Counted from the stretch's first letter, positions 51,110 through 63,833 are shown. The stretch is DNA of 64,000 bases from Guillardia theta CCMP2712 (GCF_000315625.1 NW_005434611.1:121523-185522), one strand, 5' to 3'. The notes: a model not told the origin generated them from the sequence alone. Program-made: numbers and translations.

Positions 51110-54100
51110 TTACGACGCCTCCACGAACTTCCTTGCGTTGATGAACATCTGCAGCCATGGGGCAGCCTGAAGCAAAGAATGAGAAACGAAACAAGAAGCG
51201 AAGAGAAGGGGGAGAAGAGAGGGAGGGAGAGAGCACAGAAACAGAAATGGGGGCAAGGGGACCAGGAAGATGGGAGTGGAAACGTTGGAAAAGGAGGTGG
51301 AGGAGGGAAGGTGGAGGGGAAAGAATGCGAAAGAGAAGGAGCGAGAGGAAGAGGAGGGAGAGGAGAAGGAGGGAGAAGGGAGAGGGAGAAGGAGGAGACC
51401 TGGGGTCCAGTTGGCTGCCAGTCCCTTGGCATCCATGGGATCTGCCACTTGAGGACGCAGCGCTCGGGGTGAGGCATCATGGCGAGATGGCGACCGTCCT
51501 TTGTGCAGAGGCCGGCGATGCCGCCGGGAGAGCCGTTGGGGTTGAAAGGATACCTGGAAGAGAAGTAAGAGGAGGAGGGAGGAGGAGGAGGAGGAGGGAG
51601 GAGGGAGGAGGAGGAGGAGGAGGAGGAGGAGGAGGAGGAGGAGGAGGAGGAGGAGGGAGAGGGAGGGAGGGAACCTCTCAGTGGGCAGGCCATCATCGTC
51701 GACGAAGCGGAGGGCAACCTGGCCATCATTCTCGACCTGGTGGTAGTGCTGCTCGTTGGGGAAGGAGAACCTCCCCTCACCATGAGCCGACCAGATCCCC
51801 AGCAGGGACCCCTCCATGTCCTTGAACCACATGCACTTGCTCTTCTCGATCTTGACGTTGATCCACCTCGACTCGAAGCGAGCTGACTTGTTGTGCTCCA
51901 GCCTCGGCGCCTCCTCCTCCGCCACCTTCCCGGGGCCGAACGGAACCCACTGCAGCCTGTGCTCGAGCTGGCAGCCGTTGCAGACGCCCAGGGAGAAAGT
52001 GTCGCTCCTCTCGTAGAAGCTGCGAAGCTCCTGCGACGCCACGGGGTGGAACATGGCGGTCGCTGCCCAGCCCTTGGCGGATCCGAGCACGTCGGCATAG
52101 GAGAAGCCGCCGACAAAGGCGAGGCCGCGGAAGGAGGAGAGCGAGGCTCTCTTGCTCGCCAGGTCAGACATGGTCACGTCCCAGGGCTCGAAGCCAGCGA
52201 GGCGGAAGGCCGCGCTCATCTCACGATCCCCGTTGCTGCCTTCCTCGCGGATGATGGCGACCTTGGGGGAAGTGGAGGAGAGCTGCCACTGCGGCTGCGG
52301 GTTGAGGATGGTAGCATGGATGAGCGGCGTCTTGCGCGTCTTCATCGACTTCTCCTCCTCCTCAACACAGTCTGGGTTCGCCTGCAGCTTGTCGAGCCCG
52401 AAGCTCGTGCTCTCCCAGCAGTCCCTCAGGCTCGTCATGCTGTCCTCCATCTCCACCTTCCCGCTCTTTCCGACGATTTCGACCTTGTCCAGGTCCAGCG
52501 GCTCTCCGATGCGCACGCAGGAAACGCCGGCGTCAGCATAGGCGAGCATGACGGCATTCAGATACTCTCCTGCCACCTCCATGACCAGTCCGACCTCCTC
52601 GTTGAAGAGGGCTGCGAGCGTCGTCGCGCCTGCTGCTCCCGCCACGTCCAGCCTCACCCCGCAGTTGCCAGCGAACGCCATCTCGAGGACGGCAGAGGCG
52701 AGACCTCCGTCGCTCCTGTCGTGACCGGCCGAGATCATCCGCTTTCCGATCAGCTCCTGCGTGACCTTGAAGGCTGCCTTGAGCCTCTTTGTCTCCTCCC
52801 CCTCGCAGTCTGCCGGCTCGTCGCCTAGGCGGCCATGAACCTGCAGCAGCAATATGAGCATACAGCCACTGACACCGTACAGCTCTCCTCCTCCCCTCCG
52901 CTCTGCCTGCGCGCGCCCCCACAACCCCCAGCCTTCCCTCGCGTCCCCCCTCCTCCTCCTCCTCCTCCTCCTCCTCCGCACCTGAGCAAAGACGGATCCT
53001 CCGCACCTGGCTTTGCTGCCAGCGGGCTGGACAAGGAGGAGAGCGGCACCTGGGGGGTTCTTAAGGTCGGGGGTGACGGTGAGCGTGACGTCAGGGCAGG
53101 AGCAGTAGAGGGAGACGGTGATTTCTCCCGGGCTCTTGACCACCTCCTGCTGAACCCTCGCAGACATGGACAGGGAGTCCTTTCCTCCGTCGATGCCGAT
53201 CCCGAGCTCGTGCATGATCTACGGGCAAGTGAGGTGGCAGATCAGGCGTGTAAAGGGATAGCAAAGGAGAGGAAGAGCAGGACATGGAGAGCAGGAGGCG
53301 GAGGAGGAAGAGGAAGAGGAAGAGGAAGAGGAAGAGGAAGAGGAAGAGGAGAAAGAGGAGAAGGAGCAAACGAGGGACAACCAGGCGCAGGCAAGACAAA
53401 GAGGAGGGAGGAAACAAACTTCACCTCTCTGAGGGCTACGGCAGTATCGTACATCAGAGCTCCCTCCCCTGGCAGCTTTGCCGCCCACATCCAGTTGCCC
53501 TCTGCCTTCACATCCTCCAGCGCTGTCACCTTGGCCCAGACCAAGTTGGTCACGCCCTCTGCCACCGACATGCGAGCGTTGGCTGCTCCGCTCAGGAGCC
53601 CCTTGATCGGCTGCTCTCCGATCGCCGTCACTCCTCCCTTGACAGCCTCCCCGTCCCTTGTCAGGTGGGAATGCGCAACGACGGCACAGTCGGCGAGGGG
53701 GGTAAGGAGGGGACCAACGCACTGCTGCTGGGCAATGAGGCCCGTGACGCTCCTGTCCACCTTGTTGGTGAGGAATCTCTTCGAGCCGACGGTGACGGTG
53801 GAGAGCACGGAGCGGATGGTGGAAGAGAGGACTTCCGTGCCCGAGCGGGAGAGGAGCGCCTGCATGACGGAGGGAGGATCGGCAGCGGGGATGATGTCGG
53901 AGTGGTTTGAGACGAAGGTCTTGGGAGGAAGTTTCCCCAGCACCTTCTCCAGTGGGAGGTCGACGGGGGTGCTGCCGTCCTGGCTGTCAACGACGACGCA
54001 TCTGCCATCTCCCGTGACCTCGCCGACACAGCACCATCCCGATCGCTCTCTCTCGCAGATCTTCTCGATGGTCGGCATGCTCTCAGCACGCACCAGTGCA

Positions 54101-55955
54101 CAGTTGTTCTCCTGGTACTCCGCGCCCCAGATCTCAAGGACGGACATGGTGTTGTCTCCGACCACCACGTCTCGGATGTTGATCTTTCCTCCGACCGGCT
54201 CGATGATCTCCTTGCACACGTTGCAGTTTCCTCCTGCTCCCTGGTCGTGAAGCGAGACGATCGGGTTCCTTTCTCCGAGCTCGATGCATGCTCGCATCAC
54301 TCGGTTCATCTTCTGCTCCATCTCAGCATCTCCTCGCTGGACGGCATTGAAGTCAAGGTCCGCGCTCTGGTCACCAAACGCCATGCTGCTCGCTGCTCCT
54401 CCTCCCATGCCGATGCGATACGCGGGGCCTCCGAACTTGAGGACTTTCATCCCCACCTCCGGCGTTCCCTTCTTCCTGTGACGAGCGTCCATCTGACCGA
54501 AGCCGCCAGTAAAGAGGATGGGCTTTATCCACTCCCTCCTCTCTCCTCCTGCAGTCCGCATGCCAAAGGAACGCGTGAAACCAGCAATCAGGGGCTCTCC
54601 GAACTTGTTGCCATAGTCGCTCGCGCCGTTGGATCCCTCGATGAGAATGTCGAGGGGTTTGGCGAGGGTGGGGGGATAGAGAGCATGAGCATCCTCATAG
54701 GCAAAGCTGGTGCCCGGCATGTTGAGAGCTCCAACGCAGTACCCGATGGTTCCCGCAATGTAGTGCGCTCCGATGCCAGTCGCCATCACGTCCCTGCGTG
54801 GGAAGTCAGGTGCAAGTAGCGGGAGGAGGGAGAGTGACAGAGAAAGGGGGCAGCCAAGTCGTGAGGAAGTCTTCATGGAGATAGAGAGGAGAAGGATCAC
54901 CTCAGACGACCTCCTGTCCCTGTCTCCGCTCCAGCGAAGGGGCAGACGCCAGTAGGCATATTGTGAGTCTCGGCTGTGTAGATCAAGTCCATCTCGATCT
55001 CGTGATCCACGAGAGGACACGGGGCTCCTGCCTGCAGCGACTTGTCCACGTTGTATGCGGGTGTGAGGGCGTGAACTTTGGCTCCGATGATGGAGGAGCT
55101 GTTGTCAGCGAAGGCGATGATGCTGTTCTTGTTGGTGTTCGGGTTCTTTTCCAGCGTGTCCTTGACGATACGAAAGAGGCTCTCGTCCTTGGCCTCCCCG
55201 TCGATCTTCATGATGCCGCCGAAGAACCAGTGTCTCGAGTGCTCCGAGTTGGACTGCGCAAGATCGAAGAGCTCAACATCCGACGGGTCTCTCTTGAGCT
55301 CGTTCTTGTAAAGGTCCAGGTAGTACTCGTAGTCCCAGTCGTCAAACCCCAGCCCGAGCTCAGCTGAGATCGCCTCGAGCGCCTTCCTTCCCTCCTTCAT
55401 CACCGGGATCCACTTGACTGGCTTCGGCGTGATGCCTGTCTCGAAAGTCTTGAGGGGCTCCGGGTACACCATCTCGGTCATGCGGTCATGGATGATGGAG
55501 ATGAAGATGAGCTTCTGATCAGCGGTCAACGCCGTGCTCGAGGTCACGAGGAAGCGTCTGGATCGCTCGACGCGCGGGACCCCATGGATCTCAGCTGCTT
55601 GCAACACAGACACGCAGTTGGTCGACCAGGCTGTCGTGAAGTTCATCCTGGGGCCAACCTCGACGATCATCTGGTTGCTCGCGGCTGACAGGAAGCTGTT
55701 GGGCCCGATCTTGTGCCCTCCCTCCTTCAGACACCACTCCACCATCTTCTTGTTGGCCTCGGTGAAGGAGGAAGGGGTTGCAAGGCTGACGTTGAAGCAG
55801 AACTCCGTCTCTATCGACGTGATAGGGAGCCCCAGCGCATGCGCCTTGAGGAGAATCCTCTCCACTGAGCCTTTTTCAAGGCCAGGATGCGAATACAGTT
55901 GGTACATGCTCGACATGCTGCTGCTCCGCAATCTGAAAGCTGTCACAAGTGTCAT
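51110..55955 (-). CDS. purL: Phosphoribosylformylglycinamidine synthase (FGAM synthase)
   Basis: Six minus-strand exons, 54901-55955, 53425-54793, 52982-53218, 51675-52840, 51400-51553 and 51110-51166, total 4,038 nt (1,345 residues), the usual length of the eukaryotic single-chain enzyme. It catalyses step 4 of purine synthesis, FGAR + Gln + ATP to FGAM, in the cytosol. The N-terminal PurS-like domain ([20 protein letters not shown]) is followed by the linker with [16 protein letters not shown]. The two AIRS-like synthetase halves follow ([77 protein letters not shown]). The C-terminal glutaminase has the nucleophile in LGVCNGCQL and the His/Glu pair in MMPHPERC. All key motifs are intact. 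ATG 55955 is the first in frame; MSSMYQLY at 55916 is an alternative. It is convergent with the aminotransferase (208 bp). Confidence 0.97.
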
Positions 55956-57947
55956 GGGTGCGAAGAGCAGAACATACGGTGCTAATTAATCAGCGTTGCA
56001 GGTGAAAAAAACTCTCTTCCTATCTCGCAATAAATTCGGCTAGCCTGTTCGATTGGATTTTGCTTTCCTGATATCATCAAGTCCTGAGGGGGATACATAT
56101 TTGTAGAGACTCTTCAGAACCATAGCAAAACGTTCCTAGCCTGGGTAGACCAGCCACTTGTCTCAACCAAAAATTCAATTTGATCCCAATGATGGTAACA
56201 ATCCCTCTTTGATCGGGTTCAGCAAACAGTGTTACCCCCTCGTCATACATCTCAAACCGATTTCCTGCTCCTATTGCTAGACTGGGCTCTTTAATTCTGC
56301 TCCTACTGCTGCTCGCTTTGCTTCCAGGCACGCCTTGCTGCAACTTCCGTAATTACTTTCCTTGCTAGCCTTTCACCCTGCACCATAGCCCCTACCGTCC
56401 CCTACTGCTCGTGATGATGGACATAGCTCATTTCATCAAGTCTCTCTGCCTTCCTTCATCCTCCTTCTCCTCCTTCTCCTTCTCCTTCTCCTCCTTCTCC
56501 TTCTACTAGCGTCCGCTCTGCATTGTGTACCGCCCTCTTCTCTCTTTTTCCACCACCCTATTAATACGACCACCCCAGGAACATATACCCCTACCCTCTC
56601 ATTAGAGACATAACCCCTCGAGAATGCACAGGGGGGGCTCTTGTTTGTTGGATTTTCATGTTACTCTGAGACACCCCCACCCACACCACTCCGTGCATTA
56701 CCCCTCCTTTCAAGGCTGTACCCCCCTTTTTCCTCCACTCCCTGAGTTCCCTGTCAGGGTAAAATTCATGATTTGTGGGTCAAAATCGAAATCTTTCCAA
56801 ATAATTTGGACACAATGCGAAAATAGACTAATCAAATTTCGTGCTCATTTTTCAAATGATCCCAAAGGAGTCTTATCACTCCACCCCTTTACTCCCTGAC
56901 CCCCATTCCAACTTCCGAACCCCTTGTCGCTGATGCGGCGTAGAACTGAGGACCCCCACCACCCCTCTTTTTACATCAACTACCCTCGAGTTCACAGCAC
57001 AACGGTATGTGTCCACCACCGTTACCCTGTCTATTATCACCGGTACCCCTTGAACTGAACCAGCCGGCCACCAAATAGGCCGGGCCGCACGTGCAGTTGC
57101 CGATGAAGTCACTGCCCGGCACCCGGCCCGGGCCGGCGCCGGCCGTACGGTCCGATCGATCCGACGACTCCGCCCGCCGGCTTCCGATCCGCCGCCTGTC
57201 ACCCGCGACTCCCGCGGGGCCCGGGGGGCCGCTATCAACTGCGGCGGTAAGCCTTGTTTACTGGCTTGCTCAGTCGGGCCCCGCGGGCTGCGCCATAATC
57301 AGTACGGCACTATGTTTCCGGGCCGGACTCCGGGACTTCGGGAGTCCCGGAGCCACCGTCCTGAACGGTGTGGCACGTGGGCCTTGATGACCCGGTCACC
57401 CGGGGCCCGGCGAGTCAAAAAAGTAGTACGGACCGACCGTCACGGTGGGCAGGCTGCAGTACGGCCCGCCGCGGCCGGGCCGGACTCCGCCGGACTCCTC
57501 GGATCATCGGATGATCATCAGTAAGCCTGAGTGATGTTTTACTCAAAGTTAAGTTAAAAATCAGTACGAGCGGCGAACCAAACCCGAGTGATGAGGCCCT
57601 TGCAGCCCGGACTGAGTCAGTGTTTATTACTCAAAGTTAAGTTAAAAATCATACGAGAACACACTGACGGAATCAGCCCCACCCTCTGAAGGTCTACCCC
57701 TTTGTTTCTTCTTGATCACCCTACCTTTTCTCATGTGTGCAGTACCCCTTACAGTCAGCTACCCCCTGTACTAGCTGGCAGAGGCATGGCGAGCTTCCCC
57801 TGGAGCTTCCCAGGAACCTTTTTCAGGGGATTCGTAAATTTTGCCTCCATTATTGTTTGAAAAATTGAAATTATAGGATAAGAGTTGAAAGTTGGACGAG
57901 GGATCTCCAACGAAGTTTGCCACGGTTTGCCGATCACAGCACCTCAA
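55956..57947. other. Head-to-head spacer: TACCCC-rich island, GC-rich block, direct repeat
   Basis: 56,370-57,070 and 57,660-57,780 are rich in TACCCC/CACCCC on the plus strand (GGGGTA on the minus). 57,060-57,530 is strongly GC-rich with CCGGGCC and GGCGCCGG palindromic words. A roughly 31-bp direct repeat lies at 57,539 and 57,627. 56,460-56,510 is (CTCCTT)n. No gene is supported; a minus-strand frame at 56,077-56,343 has no recognisable content. Confidence 0.6.
57539..57657 (+). repeat. Direct repeat, two copies of about 31 bp, 88 bp apart
   Basis: TTACTCAAAGTTAAGTTAAA followed by AATCAGTACGAG at 57539-57570, and the same with one base missing (AATCATACGAG) at 57627-57657. The copies flank sequence holding GAGTGATGAGGCCCTTGCAG, about 300 bp upstream of the GTPase-OTU start. 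Confidence 0.85.
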
Positions 57948-60900
57948 ATGTCGGAATCACCTGACGATCGCGATGCGAAGAGACGGAGATTGAACGAGTG
58001 TACATCAAGCCCACGGGATGAAGATGAGAATGAAGAGAGCGAGGATACAGAGAGCGAGGAGGAGGAGGAGGAGGAGGAGACCTGCTTCAGCGAGAGGATC
58101 GCGGAGCTCAGAAGCCTCTTGCGGGACATGAACAAACATGTTCCGCAAGAGTGCATGGAGGAGTTTGAAAAGCTCCGCGAAAGGTGTATGGAGCTCGAGC
58201 AGCTCTTGAAGAAGAAGAAAGTTTGTTTGTTCGGAACGAATGGGACGGGAAAGAGCTACTTGATAAACCTATGGCTCATGGTCACCTCTTGTTTGCCGTC
58301 TGAGTATAGGCAGTGGAACGAGAAAGGCTCAAGTACGAAGGGTGAGATGGCAGATGATACCGAATCTCAGGGCAAGAAAGACAAAAAGGAGAAGGTGATA
58401 TACAACGACATGTCTTCACGCGAGATTGACATCGAATCAATCAAAGAGAAATACACAGAGTTTGTCAATCCCGCTCATGGGAAAACTCAAAAAGCACCCG
58501 TGTACTTGCTGCCAAGTCAGAACAGAGGGTTCAGCACGACACCATGCTCAATCAATCTGGTTCACTCGAAATGTTTCTACATGCTCGTGGAGTACCTCAG
58601 CAAGGAGGAACTGCTCGAGGATGCAGGCCCATGGATTGCTTGCCAACGCGGAGGAAACCTTGCTAAGCGAGATGCAAAACTCAAAAGCATGCGGGAGCGA
58701 TACGATGCTGTCGTTGCAGATGAGTTCAGGACTACCAATGGGAAAATCCCTGCACATGTTCTAACTACCGACGACATCAAGATCAGACCAGAGCTGGAAA
58801 AATATGCCGGGTGCCGTCACCGATACTCTGGAAGAGGAAAAGATCTTCACAACGATCGGCAATTCATCAGGGACAAACTTCATGACCTCTTGCAACAAGA
58901 TATCTTCATCACCTGCGTCAAATCCGTTGAGATTGGTGCGCCCAGCTCGATCCTTGAAGAAGTAGATCAGATTACAGACTGTCCAGGTGATTGAATTCCA
59001 TTCGACTTCCTGAATGACGCTGATCTCACTGACAGGAACCGATGACGAAAACACGTATTTGCAAGCAGCGACAAAAGCTGCTATCGAGCAGCATGAAGTA
59101 ATTGTGATCCTGGCTGATAGATCGCTCAACTCTCGCACCAACATCATTGAGTTCCTTTGCAGCTCTGATTTTATGAGGAACATGGTGAAATTCCCCAAGC
59201 ATTACCAACTTGTGGTGTTCATGTGCACTGAGAATGAAAGAGACGGCATCAAAAATCACCAGCTTATCATTGAAAACTCCACTTCAGATTTGCAACAGAT
59301 GCACGATGGGATGATCCGGAAAAGCAAGAAATACTTGGACGAGATCCTGTTCGACTGCTGTATTGAGGAAGGTCTGACCGAGGATGAAGCAGCCAAAAGA
59401 GTCCAAGAGATTAACGGCTCGATCATCTACTCTGTCATCTACCCTTCCTTGTATGCTGGAATCGAGTTCGACAAACAGTGGCGAGAAGAGAATGCAGACC
59501 AGGTGCAACGTATCTTCTCATTCATCGACTGCTCTTCTTTGTTGGGAATCTTTCAGAAGACGCCTGCTAAGATCCTGTCTGAGTATGCACCGAGGTTCTA
59601 CCGAGACATTGAAACATTCATGGATCTTGTGACCAGGGAAGGGATTCTCACCCGCGAGCAGATCAAACTGTTGAAAGCGGATGAACCCATACTGCAGGCT
59701 GCTGAAGAATTCAAGAACAAGTACAAGTTACATAGGAAAAGTGAAAAGGCAGCGTTGGAGAAGCTGAAACCTCTTTCTGACTCACTTGACAAATATCTTT
59801 CGCCTAAAATCGAGGAGGCGAAGGAAATTGTAAAAACCTTCATTGAGCACGATGACGGCGATTCTGTGCAACGAAATTTTGTGGAATGGTTTCAAAATCT
59901 AATTGATGAAACCACTATCAACAAAGACAACAAGGCTTGGATGTCTAGCAAGTGGGTCGGCAGAGGAGACCAGTGTTCTTTCTACCTTGAAATGTCTCGC
60001 TTTTGGGATAATGCTTTGCTGTATAGCAAGCTTAAGCAAGCACTAACACAGTTTCTATCAAAGTTGATTCCAGAGTGTGTCAGCAGAATGGAGGATTTCA
60101 TGCAAGGAGATTTCTTTCCCGAGTACAAGAAGTCTAAGTCCTTCAAGCTGCTGCTAAAGAAGTACACCGAGACGAAATTGTGCAATGATCAATTCGTAAA
60201 TGCTAAAGAAAAATTCTTCAGCACAGGAGCAACGCTTGTTCAACTTTCTGAAAGCAACTTCAAGTCAAGGGTTCTGAGAGAAGCCCAGCTTCAGGCTATA
60301 AAGACGTTTCTGAAGCGTTACGAGAAAGATGCGAATCAACTAGAAATCGATGAATACAAGGAGAAGCTGAAAGCAGGGGCTTCACAGCTGTTCTATGACT
60401 TGTTGGATGGCTGCACTAAATTGATCATGAAAAAGGTCGATGTCGCTTGGAAAGCCTTCGTCAACCGCGTCACGACTGTCAACAAAGCCCTCTCGCCAAA
60501 GTGCTCCCTCCTGATCGCATGCTACGAGTTCGCCGACTACATCCTCGAGGAGTCGGGCAAGGAGCGTCCCTTCGAGGGCAAGAATGGGATGGACGACATC
60601 GCTGCGCTATGCACGCGGATCAAGAAGTGCATCCCGCAGGGCTGCGCGGAAGAGTACGAGGAGGTCGTCTGTGAGGAAATCTCGAAGGCGATACTGAGGA
60701 GGAGGCTACACAGGGAGCTGGACACTAGGCAGAGACAGCACGGCAACCTCCTGCTGGGCCCGAGCTTGAAGTCCTCGAACACGAAAAGCCTGAGGCGAGA
60801 CGATTGGAAGGCGGAGACGATCAACCTGCCCCTGCAATTCACTCAGCGCGATATGAAGAATCTCCTCAAGCAGCTCGAGGGAATGAGACTCAAGGTCTGG

Positions 60901-61962
60901 CCCAGCCCGGAGGATGTGAAGCCTGGAGCCAACGACAATATGTGCCTCTTCAAGGCCATCGCTCTGAGCAGGTGGGAGGTGACGGGCTCGAAGCTCAAGG
61001 AGATCGTGGACCAGCTCAAGGTCGCCTTCTGCATGGAGATGGAGAGGTGCAACAAGACGCCTCAAGACCGAGCCGCGTTCGCCAAGCGATACAGCCACGT
61101 CATTCCCAAGGACCTGGATTGGACGAAAGACTGGAAGTCATATCTAGACGAGGCGGAGGAGGACGGTTGGGCTGGAGACTTCTTGTGCTTGACGGTTATC
61201 CATGAGCGACTCTTCTCGCGGCCAGCCAACGCCTTGGTGTGGTGCCCGGGAAAGGCAGGCCCGCTGCAGATGAACGAGGACAAGCGCTTCTATAACTTTG
61301 CTGTGCTGTCGCAAGAGCGCATGTACGACTTCAGGATTGTTACCGCGAAGAAAAAGAAGTTGGAGGAGTTGGAGCAGAGTGAGAGCGATCGTCGCCTCAG
61401 GTCGCACACGCCGTGTGTCCTGATGCTGGTCACTCTCAAAGTGCTGGATGACATCGGAGAGCGGTTCGAAGATCTCTGTAGACAGGCCATGGAATGCAAC
61501 ATCAAGATCTATATCCCCGAGTTTCAAATGAATACGATCAGGACAAACGCGAAGCAGTCAACAACCTTCGGTAAGATTCAGCAATACATAGTCGACATGT
61601 CTACCAGGTCCAACTCTCTCTTCAAGGTTGAGTCCAGGGAACATCGCCCGGCGCAGCGCTACGAGTCCAACAACAACGATCTCGTTGTGGTACATGCACG
61701 GGCCCTGGAAAGTCCAAATGACTACGTCGTAGTCGTCGCTCTTGAGAAAGAAGCAGCTTACAGGGAGTGCAAGGAGATCGGTATCCCTGTCTTCACTCCT
61801 GGTGTAGAAGGCAAAGCTCAAAGGAACAGGCTCAACTCCTGTGCTGGAGGAATGAGCGAGCTGCTCAGGAGGCTGATGGCGACTGAGGACAAAGATCCCA
61901 AGACGTTCTTTCAGGAGGAGTGGAGCGCTAGGCAGGGGTTTGCATGCAAGACTGGAAGCTGA
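57948..61962 (+). CDS. Large dynamin-like (NUGGC-type) GTPase fused to an OTU-like cysteine-protease domain
   Basis: Two exons, 57948-58986 and 59036-61962, split by a 49-nt intron; 1,321 residues. MSESPDDRDAKRRRLNE gives a possible nuclear signal, then an acidic run and a coiled coil. The GTPase domain has G1 FGTNGTGKSYLIN (Lys102), a G2-like STTPCSINL, and G3 DCPGTDDEN (Asp344), as in nuclear GTPase SLIP-GC/NUGGC relatives. A long helical stalk follows (about residues 480-880). Residues about 955-1100 resemble an OTU peptidase: GANDNMCLFKAIALS (Asp-x-x-Cys, Cys983) and DGWAGDFLCLTVIHERLFSR (the W-G-G block). The usual terminal His-Tyr-Asp is Met-Tyr-Asp here (RMYDFRI), so activity is doubtful. 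The last 200 residues are unassigned. OTU enzymes cleave ubiquitin chains; the combined role is unknown. It has far fewer introns than its neighbours. Confidence 0.8.
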
Positions 61963-62887
61963 ACATGCGGAGATGGAGAGTTGTCTTAGTTGAGGACAAG
62001 GATAAGGGATGCTATCAACACCGTGAATGAATGAAAGATAACGATGAATAGGTAGAGGGCTGAGACAATCGTTTGGTCCTCCTCCTTCTCCGGGAGTCTC
62101 TGCCTGCTAGTCCATCATCACTCGAGGTTCGGCCTAAATTTCTTCACTTGTACCCGCCAACATATCGCTCTGTGGATCAGAGTTGTGAACGTTCTCATAG
62201 AGAGTGTTTCCCTCGTTATGACAATCTAACACCGTTTGCATACAGTGTTATCATTCTTGCCAAGTCACTCCTCCCTGACATTCTTCTTGCCTCCGCTCAC
62301 GAAATCATCACAAGCTCTTTTGTACTCCCATTCTCCGCTACTCCTCTTCACTTGCAACTTGCTGCGTTAGGCTTAGGGTCAAATTCAACCCACCAGACCA
62401 CCATCCCGTTCTTCTCTACCATCTCATTCCTCTCTGCCATCCTGCACGTCTAGCTGGCTGTATCGTCTCACTCTCACAAATATCTGAACTACACCATCAT
62501 TCCTCTTATCCTACAGTTCCACCTGCACAACTACTATCCTACTGGCTCTGGTACACTGCACTAGAAGCTTTCTCGTAGATATTCAATGCCAGTGTTATGA
62601 GTGTGTTAGTAAAACAGAAAAAGGAAAACACAACAATCAAGTTACTCTACAACGGACGGAGTGAGCTCGATCAAACAAGAGGAAGAGTTCTCAGCAATAT
62701 AATCTTTACTGTCATCGGGAGCAGCTTGCTGTGATGGTTTGCCTCCCAAATATTGCTCCACTGTAAAAATACAGTAGAGAGCCCGTTATTCACCTTCATA
62801 GCGGCAACCATCAGCCGCGTGCCAGCATGGGCAGGAGCAGCAGCAGCAGCAGCAGCAGCAGTAGCAGGGGCAGCAGCAGTAGATGAC
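61963..62887. other. Tail-to-tail spacer
   Basis: 925 bp between convergent stops. 62,836-62,862 is a (CAG)9 run that lies 3' of the scramblase stop. A plus-strand frame at 62,073-62,453 has no recognisable domain and is probably chance. Nothing else seen. Confidence 0.6.
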
Positions 62888-63833
62888 CTAGTTGTGCTGC
62901 TCGAAGAAGGTGAAGTCGATGAGGAGGTTGGCACCCAGGAGGTTCGCTCGCATCTCAGGGGTGGATCCTTGTGGGAACACAACCTGTTAAGCGGGAGGTT
63001 GAGACGTCAGCCCTCACAGCATCACCAGCCCCTCGCAGCAAGCAGCACCTGGAAGTTGTCGGCCGTTGTGCAGCACTCCTTCTTGAACCCACTCCACACC
63101 TTTCGGATCTCCGCTCGTGTCCCCGGCATCGCCCCGTCCAACTTCTGGCTAGTGCTGTGATCGCGGATGTAGAATGGGATGTACAAGCACTTGGATCCTG
63201 CTCCACCACACTGCGGCAGGACGCAGCAGTTCCCGCAGCAGGTATCAGGAGAGATCCTGTAGACAGGAGTTCCGTTCTGGTCGCGAACTCGGAACTTTGG
63301 CACGAAGCAAAACATGTCACAGTAGTACTCGGAGGAGCCAAGGAAGGTGCCGTTGGGCAACTTGGTGTGCAGCTTCGGAAGGCAGCAGCAGCAGGGACAA
63401 TCGATGGTCCCGTTGTCGGTATGTATGTGAATGCAGATCGGACAGGACCATGGCTTCGTGTACTCCAAGAGAACTTCGCCGTCCTTGTCTCCCAGCGTCA
63501 GGGGGATGGTAAAGGATCTCATCTCTCCGCAGCAGAAGCGTTTGGGGCACGAGGACTCTTCGAGCAGGTGAGCAATCTGAGGAATCCCCTCCGCTCTTGG
63601 CTGCCCTTGCTCCACGTGGCCGGCAAACACCTGCAACAAGCTACATCAGCGCAATCAATCTGAACAAGTAGTGCCCCGGATCGGCATGACTGCACCTTGT
63701 ACTCGTTCCTCGCCTCACACCCGAGGCACTCTTGCAAGCATCCTCGCTTCGTCTGCTGCACGCTGATGCAGGGATGCTGGAACACTGAGGACATGCTGTT
63801 CGCCGTCATAGGAGCCGCCATTGCATACTGCAT
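62888..63833 (-). CDS. Phospholipid scramblase family protein (about 271 aa)
   Basis: Three minus-strand exons, 63696-63833, 63049-63630 and 62888-62983, total 816 nt, in phase. Start ATG 63833 (MQYAMAAPMTANSMSSV). Domain content: VFQHPCISVQQTKRGCLQEC, a Cys-rich core (PCCCCLPKLHTKLPNGTFLG; DTCCGNCCVLPQCGGAGSKC), IRDHSTSQKLDGAMPG, IRKVWSGFKKECCTTADNFQ, and the characteristic end FPQGSTPEMRANLLGANLLIDFTFFE. Family members are Ca2+-linked, often palmitoylated at Cys clusters, and move lipids across the plasma membrane or act in signalling; the single C-terminal hydrophobic helix is visible. Lipid transport by this protein is inferred, not shown. The upstream 63,834-64,000 is A+T-rich with a TATATTATT stretch. 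Confidence 0.9.

Noticed and set aside
62073-62453. 126-residue plus-strand frame
   Set aside because: No domain, lies between convergent 3' ends, composition like UTR.
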